DNA from: Parabacteroides sp. FAFU027
GTDB lineage: Bacteria; Bacteroidota; Bacteroidia; Bacteroidales; UBA7332
Length of the DNA stretch: 64,000 nt
Direction: 5' to 3'
NCBI RefSeq assembly: GCF_022808675.1
Contig: NZ_JAKZKV010000001.1
Span: 248,001-312,000 of the forward strand
Each line of letters starts with the position of its first letter. Within the stretch, counting starts at the first letter, position 1. Under the pieces are notes generated by a model. The model did no database searches. It was not told where the DNA came from and worked only from the letters and a program-made list of their open reading frames with translations. A program made the position numbers and the translations under genes. Shown here piece after piece: positions 45,901 to 54,317 of this stretch.

Positions 45901-47697
45901 CTAATCATAGTCTTTTTTTAATCCAAGAATAATAGGTAATGGTTTTGCAATATAAAACACCCTCGAAAGTTTTATCTCCACTATACCATTAGCATAATTA
46001 TATTCCTTGATAATATCCAATATTTCCCCCTTTATAATATCTATCGTTTCAGGCAAGTTCGCTACTTTATGAGTGTGCTTTCTGAATTTTTCAAACTGCC
46101 GATAGCTCTTAAATTTTATTGAATAATATCTTTCGTCAATTTTGTTGAATACTATTTGCCACTGCCGTTGGAACTCTATAAGTATTTCATTGATTTGTTT
46201 TTCATCATCCACATAACTATCTTTTATCAATTCGAGATCATCTTCGTTAGTTTCATAATTTATTGTGCGACTCCAGTTGATCGAAATATGTTCATCTAAA
46301 TTAAACTTATAATGTGCCCCAAAAATATTTGAATAACCTTCGATCATTCCAGACCTATTTTCCTCAATCGTATTTTTCAATGCACTAACTATCCATAAAA
46401 CAGGTGCATCTAAAAGATGGTATTTAGTCATTTTTAAAAGGTCATTTTCCTGGATGTGTTTCAGGATTTCTTTGCAATGATAATCTGCGCAGGACGAAAA
46501 GTATTTTAGGATTTGCCCAGATAAATCAAAGAATCTTTCGTATTCATACTTCAATGGATATTGATCAATTAAATCGCTCATCTGGTGATACAAAAGTAAA
46601 TGTTCTTTATTCTCGTCCAGATTAAGAGGCGTATAAGTGTTATTGCGCTTATACACATTACTTTCATAAACGAACTTATTTTTGCAAAGCGTCAAAATCC
46701 TTTCCTGAAAACATATATTAAACAAAAAGGAGTCCACATTATATCCAATCTTCTTGTGCCAGTTCAGATTGATTTTATTTATTTCTTCAAGAGATTTAGT
46801 TTCAAAAACCATTTTAGCAAATAATATATCTTCGCTTGCTCTATTAATGATTTTGTTCAATGTTTTTCTACTAACATCATTCGGGTATACATCTTCAAGT
46901 AATACAGTCTGAATCTCTTGTAAATCCTGCTTGATTTTACCATGAATATATTTTAGTTCAACAATAACATCTTCAATTGTGAATCTTTCAATTGGATTTT
47001 GTTTGGTCATATTTTCCACCAAAGTGTCCAGATTGAAAAACAATGGATAATCGTCAGCTATGACTTTGAAACTTGAGCCTGCCGGATTTTGCTTGGTAAA
47101 GCATTCATTAATCACCAATCCCAGTGCATAAATATCAGCGGATTTCTCAATGTTATTGGCATTATTCTTTAGTTTTTGCTCAGGGGCTAAATAATTACGA
47201 CTAACCAACAAATCGTTAGGCTTAGTTAGTTTTGAGTCTTTGAAATGAGCAATTCCAAAATCTGCAAGAACTAACTTTCTCCCGGCGATTAAAATATTCT
47301 CTGGCTTTATATCTCTATGTACAACACCATTCTTATGTGCAAACTTTATAGCAACGCACAATTGCAAAATATACTTTACTAAAAGATCAGCATCTTTTTC
47401 ATCATGAATAATTTCTCTAAGAGTTTTTGTATAAAGAGGCATTACATAAAAGCGTTTACCTTTATGCATGCCTGCTGCTATAACAGAACATATATTTTTA
47501 TGAGAATTTTCCGCGCAGAATTTCAATTCATTTTCAAATCGAATACCCTTTTTTGTTTCGATAGAATGCAAGAATTTTATTGCATAGTATTCGTTATTTG
47601 TAGTAGCTTTCCAAACTTCACCAGAGCCTCCTATTCCAATTGATTCAATTAACGAATAACGAACGTCTTTACAATAAATAAATTCGCCCTTTCTCAT
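45901..47697 (-). CDS. Hanks-type serine/threonine protein kinase with unknown C-terminal region
   Basis: A 598-residue protein. Residues about 15-270 are a complete kinase domain: GIGGSGEVW loop, AIKFL with the ATP Lys, HRDIKPEN catalytic loop, DFG, APEQ and DIYALG. The remaining 330 residues are Lys/Glu/Tyr-rich without a recognised domain or membrane segment, so it is not a PASTA kinase. The gene is clearly more AT-rich than its neighbours and lies between imperfect direct repeats, pointing to horizontal gain. Such solitary kinases sometimes serve in phage defence, but nothing here proves it. Confidence 0.9.
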   Translation of the reverse strand: MRKGEFIYCKDVRYSLIESIGIGGSGEVWKATTNNEYYAIKFLHSIETKKGIRFENELKFCAENSHKNICSVIAAGMHKGKRFYVMPLYTKTLREIIHDEKDADLLVKYILQLCVAIKFAHKNGVVHRDIKPENILIAGRKLVLADFGIAHFKDSKLTKPNDLLVSRNYLAPEQKLKNNANNIEKSADIYALGLVINECFTKQNPAGSSFKVIADDYPLFFNLDTLVENMTKQNPIERFTIEDVIVELKYIHGKIKQDLQEIQTVLLEDVYPNDVSRKTLNKIINRASEDILFAKMVFETKSLEEINKINLNWHKKIGYNVDSFLFNICFQERILTLCKNKFVYESNVYKRNNTYTPLNLDENKEHLLLYHQMSDLIDQYPLKYEYERFFDLSGQILKYFSSCADYHCKEILKHIQENDLLKMTKYHLLDAPVLWIVSALKNTIEENRSGMIEGYSNIFGAHYKFNLDEHISINWSRTINYETNEDDLELIKDSYVDDEKQINEILIEFQRQWQIVFNKIDERYYSIKFKSYRQFEKFRKHTHKVANLPETIDIIKGEILDIIKEYNYANGIVEIKLSRVFYIAKPLPIILGLKKDYD

Positions 47698-47756
47698 TGA
47701 AAATCTTTTTTGATTATCGGGACTGGACCCAAAACTCGTTCAGTTGTCAGACTGAT

Positions 47757-47845
47757 ATTCTTTCAGGTTGTTACAAACTGCTCCTATTTTAGGTTCAAGT
47801 TTTAAAAACTTGAACCAGAAGTTACCTTCTATACTTGCGACAAGA
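47757..47845. repeat. Direct repeat R2 beyond the kinase gene
   Basis: Imperfect copy of R1 (about 45765-45850) in the same orientation; both contain GTTACAA, TTGAACCAGAAGTTA, and ATACTTGCGA. R2 has a hairpin TTCAAGTTTT / AAAACTTGAA. Confidence 0.75.
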
Positions 47846-48153
47846 GAAGCAAAGCATCCCTGACAAATATGAGGATTATATCATAAATCCCGGTAGCTTA
47901 CGGTTTCTCTAAAATCCACTTCCCCCACAAAAGTACACACATTTCTAACCCTTTTACCAAGTCACATCAAATAAACACAAAAACAACAAACAATTTTACT
48001 CCGGCAACAAATCACATTATTATCGGGCGTTAAAGGCTTGCAATAATTCCATAGTGCATTACAAGGATTACGTAGCGTTACATTCCCCCATCAAGTCACA
48101 ATGGAGTGACAGTATAGGATAATACTACTTCAACACTGTCCATTTCCTGCCAT

Positions 48154-48245
48154 ACAATGAACATTATCGGAGCTACAATGTCCATTATCGGCGCTATAAT
48201 GTCCATTGTAGCTCGAATAATGTTCTCTATTCTCGCAATAATCCT
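48154..48245. repeat. 21-bp tandem repeat, four units and a part
   Basis: Units start at 48154, 48175, 48196, 48217 and 48238, with the form ACAATGTCCATTATCGGCGCT. The period equals that of the array before rnpB but the sequence is unrelated. Confidence 0.85.
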
Positions 48246-48259
48246 AAGCAGCTAAATAG

Positions 48260-48514
48260 TAATCCATTGATATTCAACATCAAGACAATCCCTATAAGTT
48301 GGAGAAACATCGCTGCATTGGATATGGTATCGGTGCGGTTCTTCTCTATCAGGGCGGAACGATGATTACAAACCGTATTGGGGCTGATAAACAATTTACG
48401 GGCAACTTATTCGGCGATATCCCCCTTCAGATTCAGACCGGCCACCTCCTGTTAGGAGTCAGAAAGGTGTTCTGTAGTTTAAAAGAGTGTCCAATGGGAG
48501 ATTATAGTTCGTAA
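48260..48514 (+). pseudogene. Possible remnant of a membrane or barrel protein
   Basis: A frame open from about 48263 contains QDNPYKLEKHRCIGYGIGAV and continues to GDIPLQIQTGHLLLGVRKVF, which looks like real coding sequence with barrel-like strands and an aromatic end, then drifts into an unrelated tail. There is no proper start or promoter. I read it as a decayed fragment; family unknown. Confidence 0.35.
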
Positions 48515-48929
48515 TCAGATATACATCCCAGTCCTTTACTCGATAGTATCTAATCGGAGTAAAGTCTTGAGGGCAAAAACGGCTTTGTTTTCTTCAACCT
48601 CCGATGATGCTCCTGTGATCCTCTAAGGACACTCTAGGGATCCTCTAAGGATGCTCCGAAAAAGTTGGTTGGATTGATCTTTTAGATTATTATTATATAG
48701 AAGTGCTTTTCTTATGATTTGATGATGTATGGAGTATGATTGTTTTAAATTGAAAGTTCGGTTTTATTGATGTGAAAAGTCTTTGTATGATGTGTGATAC
48801 CTGAGAGTATTTGTATCTGCCCACATAAATTGCTTGACGGCACTGATCTTACCATTGCCAACACTAACTATAACAATCAGGGGCTCAACGGCAAGGTAAC
48901 CGGTGAAACATTATTGCCGATTCACATCA
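48515..48929. other. Gene-poor stretch with one possible coding fragment
   Basis: Apart from the 11-bp repeat, the only coding-like part is near 48836-48908, reading DGTDLTIANTNYNNQGLNGK, without start or ending typical of a gene. I see no RNA gene. Confidence 0.4.
48606..48660. repeat. 11-bp tandem repeat, five units
   Basis: Contiguous 11-base units GATGCTCCTGT, GATCCTCTAAG, GACACTCTAGG, GATCCTCTAAG, GATGCTCCGAA; units 2 and 4 are identical, units 1 and 5 nearly so, giving a symmetrical order. Confidence 0.85.
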
Positions 48930-48998
48930 TACCCCGATTATGGTACGCAAATACTTTAATCGGGGTATTTTCATTTGTAAATAAAATCAACACCTTTG
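48930..48998 (+). promoter_or_regulatory. Sulfur-regulon operator and -7 box, site f (anSME-GNAT)
   Basis: Perfect outer arms TACCCCGATTA / TAATCGGGGTA (48930-48967), inner GTAC-GCAA-ATAC, centre 48948.5. The -7 box CACCTTTG starts at 48991, 42.5 bp from the centre. Confidence 0.82.
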
Positions 48999-49020
48999 CA
49001 GACAATAAATTAATCGGTCA

Positions 49021-50292
49021 ATGAACCACACTCCCCGACACTCAATGAAAAAAACTATACAATTCAATCCCCTCAAATATCCCGTCTATGTGATGGCTAA
49101 GCCCATTGGGGCAGCCTGTAACCTGCGCTGTAACTACTGTTATTTTCTCGAAAAAGAGAAACTGCGCCCCAGGAACAGTTCTCCTAAAATGAGCGATGCC
49201 CTGCTTGAAGAGTTTACGCAGCAATACATCAATGCGCAACCCATCGAACAGGTGCTTTTCACCTGGCACGGCGGCGAACCGCTGCTGCTCGGGATTGACT
49301 ATTTCCGCAAGGCGCTGCAATTCCAGAAGAAATACGCCCGTGGCCGCCAGATTGACAATGTACTGCAAACCAACGGCACATTGCTGTCTGACGAATGGTG
49401 CCGCTTCTTCAAAGCCAACAATTTCCTGATTGGACTTTCACTGGACGGGCCGGAGCATTGTCATGACCGCTACCGCAAAGACATTGCAGGCAAAGGCTCT
49501 TTTGCTGAGGTTATGCGTGCGGTGGAACTGCTCCAGTTGCATGATGTGGAGTTCAACATCCTGTCGGTGGTGAATGATTACAACGTGAAATATCCGTTGG
49601 AAGTCTATCATTTCTTTAAATCCATTGGCGCGCAATACATCCAGTTCTCACCGGTGGTGGAAAGGCTTGCACCCGACTCCGAGCTGTTGGCGACACTCCA
49701 AGAGCAAGACATTGCACTCACTTCCTGGTCGGTTCCGGCGCTGGAATACGGCAAGTTCCTGACTGCCATCTTTGACGAATGGGTGCGCAACGATGTGGGG
49801 CGGGTGTATGTCACCACTTTCGACAATACGCTGGCCGGATACGTGGGCGCTCCACACGGCACCTGCATCTTCGCCCCTACCTGCGGACATGCGGCAGCTC
49901 TCAGCCCGAACGGAGACCTATACGCCTGCGACCACTACGTCTTTCCGCAATATAAACGGGGCAATATTAAGGAAAAAACCATCACCGAAATGATGCTATC
50001 GAAAGAGCAGATTCAGTTTGGAAACGACAAGGCTGAGCGCCTGACACAAGCCTGCCGCCAGTGTGAATACCTGAAGCTTTGCAACGGGGAATGTCCCAAA
50101 AACCGCTTCGTCAGAATTTCCGGAGAGTCCAATGCCCACAACTACCTCTGTGCGGGACTCAAGCATTACTTCCGGCATACGGAACAGGCGATGCGATTCA
50201 TGGCCAACGAACTCTCATACAAACGCGCTCCGGCCAATGTGATGTTGCAATATATCGATAAATCACCAATTCCAACATCTTCAAAGCATTAA
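49021..50292 (+). CDS. Anaerobic sulfatase-maturating radical SAM enzyme (anSME)
   Basis: This enzyme turns the active-site Ser or Cys of sulfatases into formylglycine without oxygen. The 423-residue protein has the radical SAM triad CNLRCNYC (Cys33, 37, 40 counting from 49021), the SPASM region with TCGHAAALSPNGDLYACDHYVFP and CRQCEYLKLCNGECPKNRF that hold two auxiliary Fe-S clusters, and the conserved WHGGEPLL. A start at 49045 (MKKTIQFNPLKYPVYVMAKP) is equally possible; both follow the -7 box. The two Ser-type sulfatases of this window are its obvious clients. Confidence 0.95.
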   Translation: MNHTPRHSMKKTIQFNPLKYPVYVMAKPIGAACNLRCNYCYFLEKEKLRPRNSSPKMSDALLEEFTQQYINAQPIEQVLFTWHGGEPLLLGIDYFRKALQFQKKYARGRQIDNVLQTNGTLLSDEWCRFFKANNFLIGLSLDGPEHCHDRYRKDIAGKGSFAEVMRAVELLQLHDVEFNILSVVNDYNVKYPLEVYHFFKSIGAQYIQFSPVVERLAPDSELLATLQEQDIALTSWSVPALEYGKFLTAIFDEWVRNDVGRVYVTTFDNTLAGYVGAPHGTCIFAPTCGHAAALSPNGDLYACDHYVFPQYKRGNIKEKTITEMMLSKEQIQFGNDKAERLTQACRQCEYLKLCNGECPKNRFVRISGESNAHNYLCAGLKHYFRHTEQAMRFMANELSYKRAPANVMLQYIDKSPIPTSSKH

Positions 50293-50295
50293 TCG

Positions 50296-50781
50296 ATGAA
50301 TGTACACATCCGCCCTATCTCCCCTCAAGACAACGCTCCGTTAGCAGCGCTTATCCGGCAGATCTTTCGTGAGTTTGGCATCGATCGTCCCGGCACGGTA
50401 TATACCGATCGTGACACCGACCGGCTTTACGAAGTATTTCAGCATCCGAAATCAGCTTACTGGATTGCAGAGGAAGAGGGACAAATCATTGGCGGATGTG
50501 GTATTTACCCTACAGAAGGATTACCGGAAGGGTGTGCCGAGCTGGCAAAGTTCTACCTTCTCCCCCAATCCCGCGGAAGAGGTATTGGCAGACTTCTGAT
50601 GGAAAAGAGTCTCTCGTCGGCTCGTGAGCTGGGCTACAAACAAATTTACCTCGAATCATTTCCGGAACTATCAGGTGCTGTATCGATGTATCGCAAAGCC
50701 GGATTCAAAGACCTCCCGCATTCCTGGGGAAACTCAGGACACTTCGCCTGTACGATATGGATGGTGAAATCACTCGAATAA
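50296..50781 (+). CDS. GNAT-family N-acetyltransferase
   Basis: A 161-residue GNAT domain. The acetyl-CoA loop is LAKFYLLPQSRGRGIGRLLMEKSL (Q/RxxGxG/A type), followed by LGYKQIYLESFPELSGAVSMYRKAGFKDLP. It starts 3 bp after the anSME stop, so it is in the same operon. The substrate is unknown; position in a sulfur operon may hint at amino-thiol or homoserine-type acetylation but the sequence does not show it. Confidence 0.92.
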   Translation: MNVHIRPISPQDNAPLAALIRQIFREFGIDRPGTVYTDRDTDRLYEVFQHPKSAYWIAEEEGQIIGGCGIYPTEGLPEGCAELAKFYLLPQSRGRGIGRLLMEKSLSSARELGYKQIYLESFPELSGAVSMYRKAGFKDLPHSWGNSGHFACTIWMVKSLE

Positions 50782-50820
50782 TTCTACTTCTCATGGGATT
50801 TATTTCCCAACACCCTCCCC

Positions 50821-50890
50821 TACCACGATTTAGGTATATCAAATGCCCTGATTGCGGGATTTTCCCGCCCGCCATTTTCCACGACCTTTG
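50821..50890 (+). promoter_or_regulatory. Sulfur-regulon operator and -7 box, site g (sulfite reductase)
   Basis: Outer arms CCACGAT / ATTGCGG are imperfect; the inner pair is GGTAT (50833-50837) and ATGCC (50843-50847). The centre is about 50840-50840.5 and the -7 box GACCTTTG starts at 50883, about 42.5-43 bp away. The leader to 51057 is about 160 nt. Confidence 0.72.
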
Positions 50891-51056
50891 CTTTCTCAAT
50901 TTTGCATCCCTGTTTGCGGATGAATGGATAACCAACAGTTATGCTCTATGGTTATTATTGATTTTTCCGTGAAATGGGAAAGCCATACTTTTGTGCCCAA
51001 ACCCAAGAACTCAAAAACGTATAACATAATACGTAAAACATATAACTCATATCATC

Positions 51057-53378
51057 ATGTACAAACTTCCTTCAACGCTTACGGACGACATTGCCTATTT
51101 CGGCACGTTGATTGACGACTTCCAACAGGGAAAAACCGAACCGGTCAAATTTAAGGGAATCCGCGTCCCGATGGGGATTTACGAACAGCGCAAAGACGGC
51201 ACCTACATGGTGCGGGTGCGCACTACCGGAGGTTTTATCACCCCGCAGCAACTCAAACAGGTGGCATTGACAGCACAGGCACATCAATCGCCTTTTCTGC
51301 ACATCACCACCCGTCAGGAGATTCAGATTCACCACATAGGCATCGACCAGGTGAAAACGATCCTGCCCGAACTGCAACAGGTGGAGCTTTCGTCAAAAGG
51401 CGGCGGTGGTAACACGACCCGAAACATCCTGGTAGATGTCGAAAGCGGCATCAGTGCCGAAGAGGAGTTCGACGTACTGCCTTATGCCATTGACCTCACC
51501 ACCCGCCTGATTGCCGAGGCAGATTCATTCACGCTGCCCCGTAAACTGAAGATTGCTTTCTCGGCACATGCCGCTAACGGTGACCTGGCATTGGTCAATG
51601 ACCTCGGCTTTGTGGCTAAGACCGTGGATGGCAAACGTGGTTTTACCGTTTACCTCGGTGGCTCGCTCGCTTCACACGCTACACTGGGCTGGAAAGTCTT
51701 TGACTTTGCACCGGAAGAAGAGCTTTATTATATTGCTGAAGCGGCTAAACAGTTCTTCTCCGCGCACGGTAACCGCAAGAACCGCCACAAGGCACGTATC
51801 CGTTACATTTTCTATAAACTGGGTGAAGAGAAAACGCTCGAACTATTCTTCAATGCCTACAACGAGCTGAAGAAAGACCCGAGCCTGAAATATACTCCGG
51901 GCAAACTGGATGTGCAGCTCACTACTCCCTCTTTTGCTCCTGCAACCATTGAAAGCGCCGCTTTCGAAGCCTGGAAAAACCGCTATGCACAACCGCAGAA
52001 ACAGGCTGGATTATTTGCAATAACCATACCGGTGGAACATGGAAATGCACCCGCCGAGACCTTCCTCAAGATTGCTAAGTTTACCGAAGCATTCGGCACT
52101 GATGTGATACGCTTTACGGTTCGCCAAAACATCCAGCTGCGAAATATTCCTGAAGCATATCTTGGCAATGTCTATCAGTTGGTGAGCGAATTGAGACAAA
52201 AGGCAGATGTGCCTGCTTTGGTCAACAATGTTATCTCCTGTACAGGTGCTGATACATGCCGCTTGGGAATCTGTTTGCCCAAAGGTGCAGCGGCCGCCCT
52301 TCGCCAGAAACTGAACGAGAGCAAACTGCCGGTGGATGAGCTGAAAGATTTGCACATCAACATCTCCGGTTGTCCAAACTCCTGCGCACAACAGCGCTGG
52401 GCTGACCTCGGATTTGCCGGTCGCGTGTCACGCAACGATAGCCAGAAGATGTTCCCTGCATATACCATCTTCGCCGGAGCCGATCGTACGGGAAACGGCG
52501 AATTGGGCAATCCGTTCGGGGTGGTAAGCGCCAAGGATTTGCCTGACTTCACCCATGATTTGCTTGAGGAATATTTGAAAGTAAAAGCGAAATACGCTTC
52601 ATTCCGCGAATACATTCAGCAGGAAGGAGCTAAAGCGATTGCTCTTTTGACCGAGAAATACGCCGATGTACCGTCATTCGAAGAAAACCCGGATTACTAC
52701 TACGACTGGGGTAGCACCGAGCAGTTCTCGGTGGTAAACAAAGGACCGGCAGAATGTTCTGCGGGACTGTTTGACCTGATAGATGTGGACCTCAAAACCA
52801 TCCAAACCGCTCTGGACTCATTGGAGGGTGAAGTGGATTTACAGAAAGTAAACCAACTGCTCTACACCATCGTTTTTGCATCGTCACGCATGTTGCTCGT
52901 GACCCGCGGTGCCGAGGCCAAAACAACAGAAGAGACCTTCGACCTGTTTATTGATAAATTCATCAAAGAGGGATACGTCAGCAAAGAGTTTACCTCGCTG
53001 GTGGAAGCTGCGAAAGCGGATCAGAAATATGACTTTGGCAAAAACAAAGAGGCAGTGATTGCCTTGGCCAAAGAGGTCATCGCACTCTATGAAAGCATGG
53101 ACGATTCGCTCCAGTTTAAGGTAAAAGCGGAACCGGCAAAAGAAGAAAAGGCAGAAGCCGCAAGAGTGAAAGACCTCCGCCGTGTAGCTTGCCCATTCAA
53201 CTTCGTAAAAACCAAGATTGAGCTTTCCACCCTCAAATCGGGCGATCTGCTTGAAATCCTGCTTGATGACGGCCAACCTATCGAAAACGTGCCGGGTTCG
53301 GTTCGCAACGAAGGACATGAGGTGGTATCAGCCACTCCCGTGCAGGACTACTGGAAGGTACTGATTCGTAAAGCGTAA
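51057..53378 (+). CDS. Sulfite/nitrite reductase fused to a C-terminal TusA domain
   Basis: A 773-residue cytoplasmic protein. Two ferredoxin-type half domains and the siroheme/[4Fe-4S] site (CTGADTC, Cys395 and Cys401; GCPNSC, Cys439 and Cys443) mark it as a siroheme sulfite or nitrite reductase. A helical linker (about 560-690) leads to a TusA-like domain from residue 700, with the sulfur-carrying Cys712 in RVACPFNFVKTKIELSTLKSGD. The fusion points to sulfite rather than nitrite, with the sulfide passed to a carrier. It has the sulfur-type promoter and precedes the carrier cluster. Confidence 0.92.
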   Translation: MYKLPSTLTDDIAYFGTLIDDFQQGKTEPVKFKGIRVPMGIYEQRKDGTYMVRVRTTGGFITPQQLKQVALTAQAHQSPFLHITTRQEIQIHHIGIDQVKTILPELQQVELSSKGGGGNTTRNILVDVESGISAEEEFDVLPYAIDLTTRLIAEADSFTLPRKLKIAFSAHAANGDLALVNDLGFVAKTVDGKRGFTVYLGGSLASHATLGWKVFDFAPEEELYYIAEAAKQFFSAHGNRKNRHKARIRYIFYKLGEEKTLELFFNAYNELKKDPSLKYTPGKLDVQLTTPSFAPATIESAAFEAWKNRYAQPQKQAGLFAITIPVEHGNAPAETFLKIAKFTEAFGTDVIRFTVRQNIQLRNIPEAYLGNVYQLVSELRQKADVPALVNNVISCTGADTCRLGICLPKGAAAALRQKLNESKLPVDELKDLHINISGCPNSCAQQRWADLGFAGRVSRNDSQKMFPAYTIFAGADRTGNGELGNPFGVVSAKDLPDFTHDLLEEYLKVKAKYASFREYIQQEGAKAIALLTEKYADVPSFEENPDYYYDWGSTEQFSVVNKGPAECSAGLFDLIDVDLKTIQTALDSLEGEVDLQKVNQLLYTIVFASSRMLLVTRGAEAKTTEETFDLFIDKFIKEGYVSKEFTSLVEAAKADQKYDFGKNKEAVIALAKEVIALYESMDDSLQFKVKAEPAKEEKAEAARVKDLRRVACPFNFVKTKIELSTLKSGDLLEILLDDGQPIENVPGSVRNEGHEVVSATPVQDYWKVLIRKA

Positions 53379-53460
53379 GTTTCATTTTCCATAAATAAGA
53401 ATAGCGTCATTCTCTGTCTCACGGCAGCGGGTGGCGCTTTCTTATAATATTAAGGTGATG

Positions 53461-53543
53461 AATACGCCCGTATTAAGGCGTCCAATACGGGCGTATTGAG
53501 GTATCGCATACGGGCGTATGGGGATGTCGCATACGCTCGTATG
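53461..53543. repeat. Phased palindrome array, family A (4 units, 23 bp)
   Basis: AATACGGGCGTATT-type palindromes centred at 53467.5, 53490.5, 53513.5 and 53536.5, exactly 23 bp apart. Confidence 0.95.
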
Positions 53544-53614
53544 TTCTCATCGAATATTACCCTATATTATTTTGGAATATTGCTTTTGCAAATCCCCAGT
53601 GCGGGATAAAGGGT

Positions 53615-53701
53615 TTATCTCGTACGAGATAAGGTGTCGATCTAATACGAGATAAGCCCATTATCCCGTATTAGATAAGATCTATATCTAACGTTGTAGC
53701 G
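53615..53701. repeat. Phased palindrome array, family B (3-4 units, 23 bp)
   Basis: The perfect 18-base palindrome TTATCTCGTACGAGATAA at 53615-53632 and two variants are centred at 53623.5, 53646.5 and 53669.5; a decayed fourth follows and merges into the 64-bp duplication. Confidence 0.93.
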
Positions 53702-53799
53702 TCAGGCACTATCGCCCGTTAGCGGGTGACACTACTAGATAAGATCTATATCTAACGTTGTAGCGTCAGGCACTATCGCCCGTTAGCGGGTGACACTAC
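53672..53799. repeat. Exact 64-bp tandem duplication with a hairpin
   Basis: Bases 53672-53735 are repeated without change at 53736-53799. Each copy ends in a long imperfect hairpin with outer arms GTAGCGTCA / TGACACTAC and inner arms CGCCCG / CGGGTG. Confidence 0.97.
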
Positions 53800-53816
53800 T
53801 ATGTTATTCAGGGAGG

Positions 53817-53903
53817 CTGAATCGTACGATTCAGGGTGTCAGAGTCGGGCGATTCAGAGGGTCTGAATCGCTCGGTTCAGGGTGGCTGAATCGTACGGGC
53901 GGG
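53817..53903. repeat. Phased palindrome array, family C (4 units, 23 bp)
   Basis: The perfect 18-base palindrome CTGAATCGTACGATTCAG at 53817-53834 and three variants are centred at 53825.5, 53848.5, 53871.5 and 53894.5. Confidence 0.95.
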
Positions 53904-53911
53904 TTTCGGGG

Positions 53912-53976
53912 GTAAACCCGGGTTAGTTTCACACGTAAACTCGTACGGGTTTCACCGGTAAACTAACGTTAGTTTA
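53912..53976. repeat. Phased palindrome array, family D (3 units, 23 bp)
   Basis: GTAAAC starts at 53912, 53935 and 53958; the last unit contains the perfect 18-base palindrome TAAACTAACGTTAGTTTA (53959-53976). The array stops 18 bp before operator site h. Confidence 0.93.
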
Positions 53977-53993
53977 AGTGCCAAACCCGCCAT

Positions 53994-54063
53994 ATCCCAT
54001 AAACAGGGTAGATAAATGCCCCTTTTGTGGGATTTCTTTGCCCTCCGCTTTGGCGTTACTTTG
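53994..54063 (+). promoter_or_regulatory. Sulfur-regulon operator and -7 box, site h (carrier cluster)
   Basis: Outer arms ATCCCATAAA / TTTGTGGGAT (one G-T change), inner GGGTA / TGCCC, centre 54013.5. The -7 box TTACTTTG starts at 54056, 42.5 bp from the centre. Confidence 0.8.
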
Positions 54064-54096
54064 CATTATCAAACAACAACATCAAATCATCATATT

Positions 54097-54312
54097 ATGA
54101 GCAACATTATTGTAAATGGAAAATTACAGGCGATTGAAACCGAAAACATCTCGGTGATCGACCTGATTAAACTGAACAACGTGCAACAACCCGACATGGT
54201 ATCGGTACAGTTGAACGAGGAGTTTGTTCTTCGTGATAATTTCGAATCGACCCTTGTAAAAGAAGGCGATGAGGTGGATTTTCTTTACTTCATGGGTGGA
54301 GGCGGTAAGTAA
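54097..54312 (+). CDS. ThiS-like sulfur carrier protein with masked C-terminus (HcyS-like)
   Basis: A 71-residue ubiquitin-like protein: MSNIIVNGKLQAIETENISVIDLI, then VSVQLNEEFVLRDNFESTLVKEGDEVDFLYF and the tail MGGGGK. ThiS/MoaD/HcyS-type carriers receive sulfur as a thiocarboxylate on the terminal Gly-Gly. Here a Lys follows the glycines, so the last residue must be removed first, as in HcyS and some CysO-like carriers; a JAMM protease is encoded four genes on. The ATG at 54097 is chosen over an upstream frame that spans the promoter. With metY present, a role in homocysteine synthesis is more likely than thiazole synthesis, and no thiG lies nearby. Confidence 0.88.
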   Translation: MSNIIVNGKLQAIETENISVIDLIKLNNVQQPDMVSVQLNEEFVLRDNFESTLVKEGDEVDFLYFMGGGGK

Positions 54313-54317
54313 TTTAC

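Noticed and set aside
45765-47845. Integrative element with attachment sites
   Set aside because: The direct repeats are imperfect and no integrase, transposase or tRNA target is present, so only an acquired gene is claimed.
53461-53976. CRISPR array
   Set aside because: Units are contiguous 23-bp palindromes without unique spacers of 30-40 bp, the sequence changes between blocks, and no cas gene is near.
25427-54033. The nested palindromes as plain rho-independent terminators
   Set aside because: Several are followed by TTTT, but their centres have a constant 42-43 bp distance to a -7 box, and at least two follow a separate terminator hairpin (29449-29481, 29886-29951).
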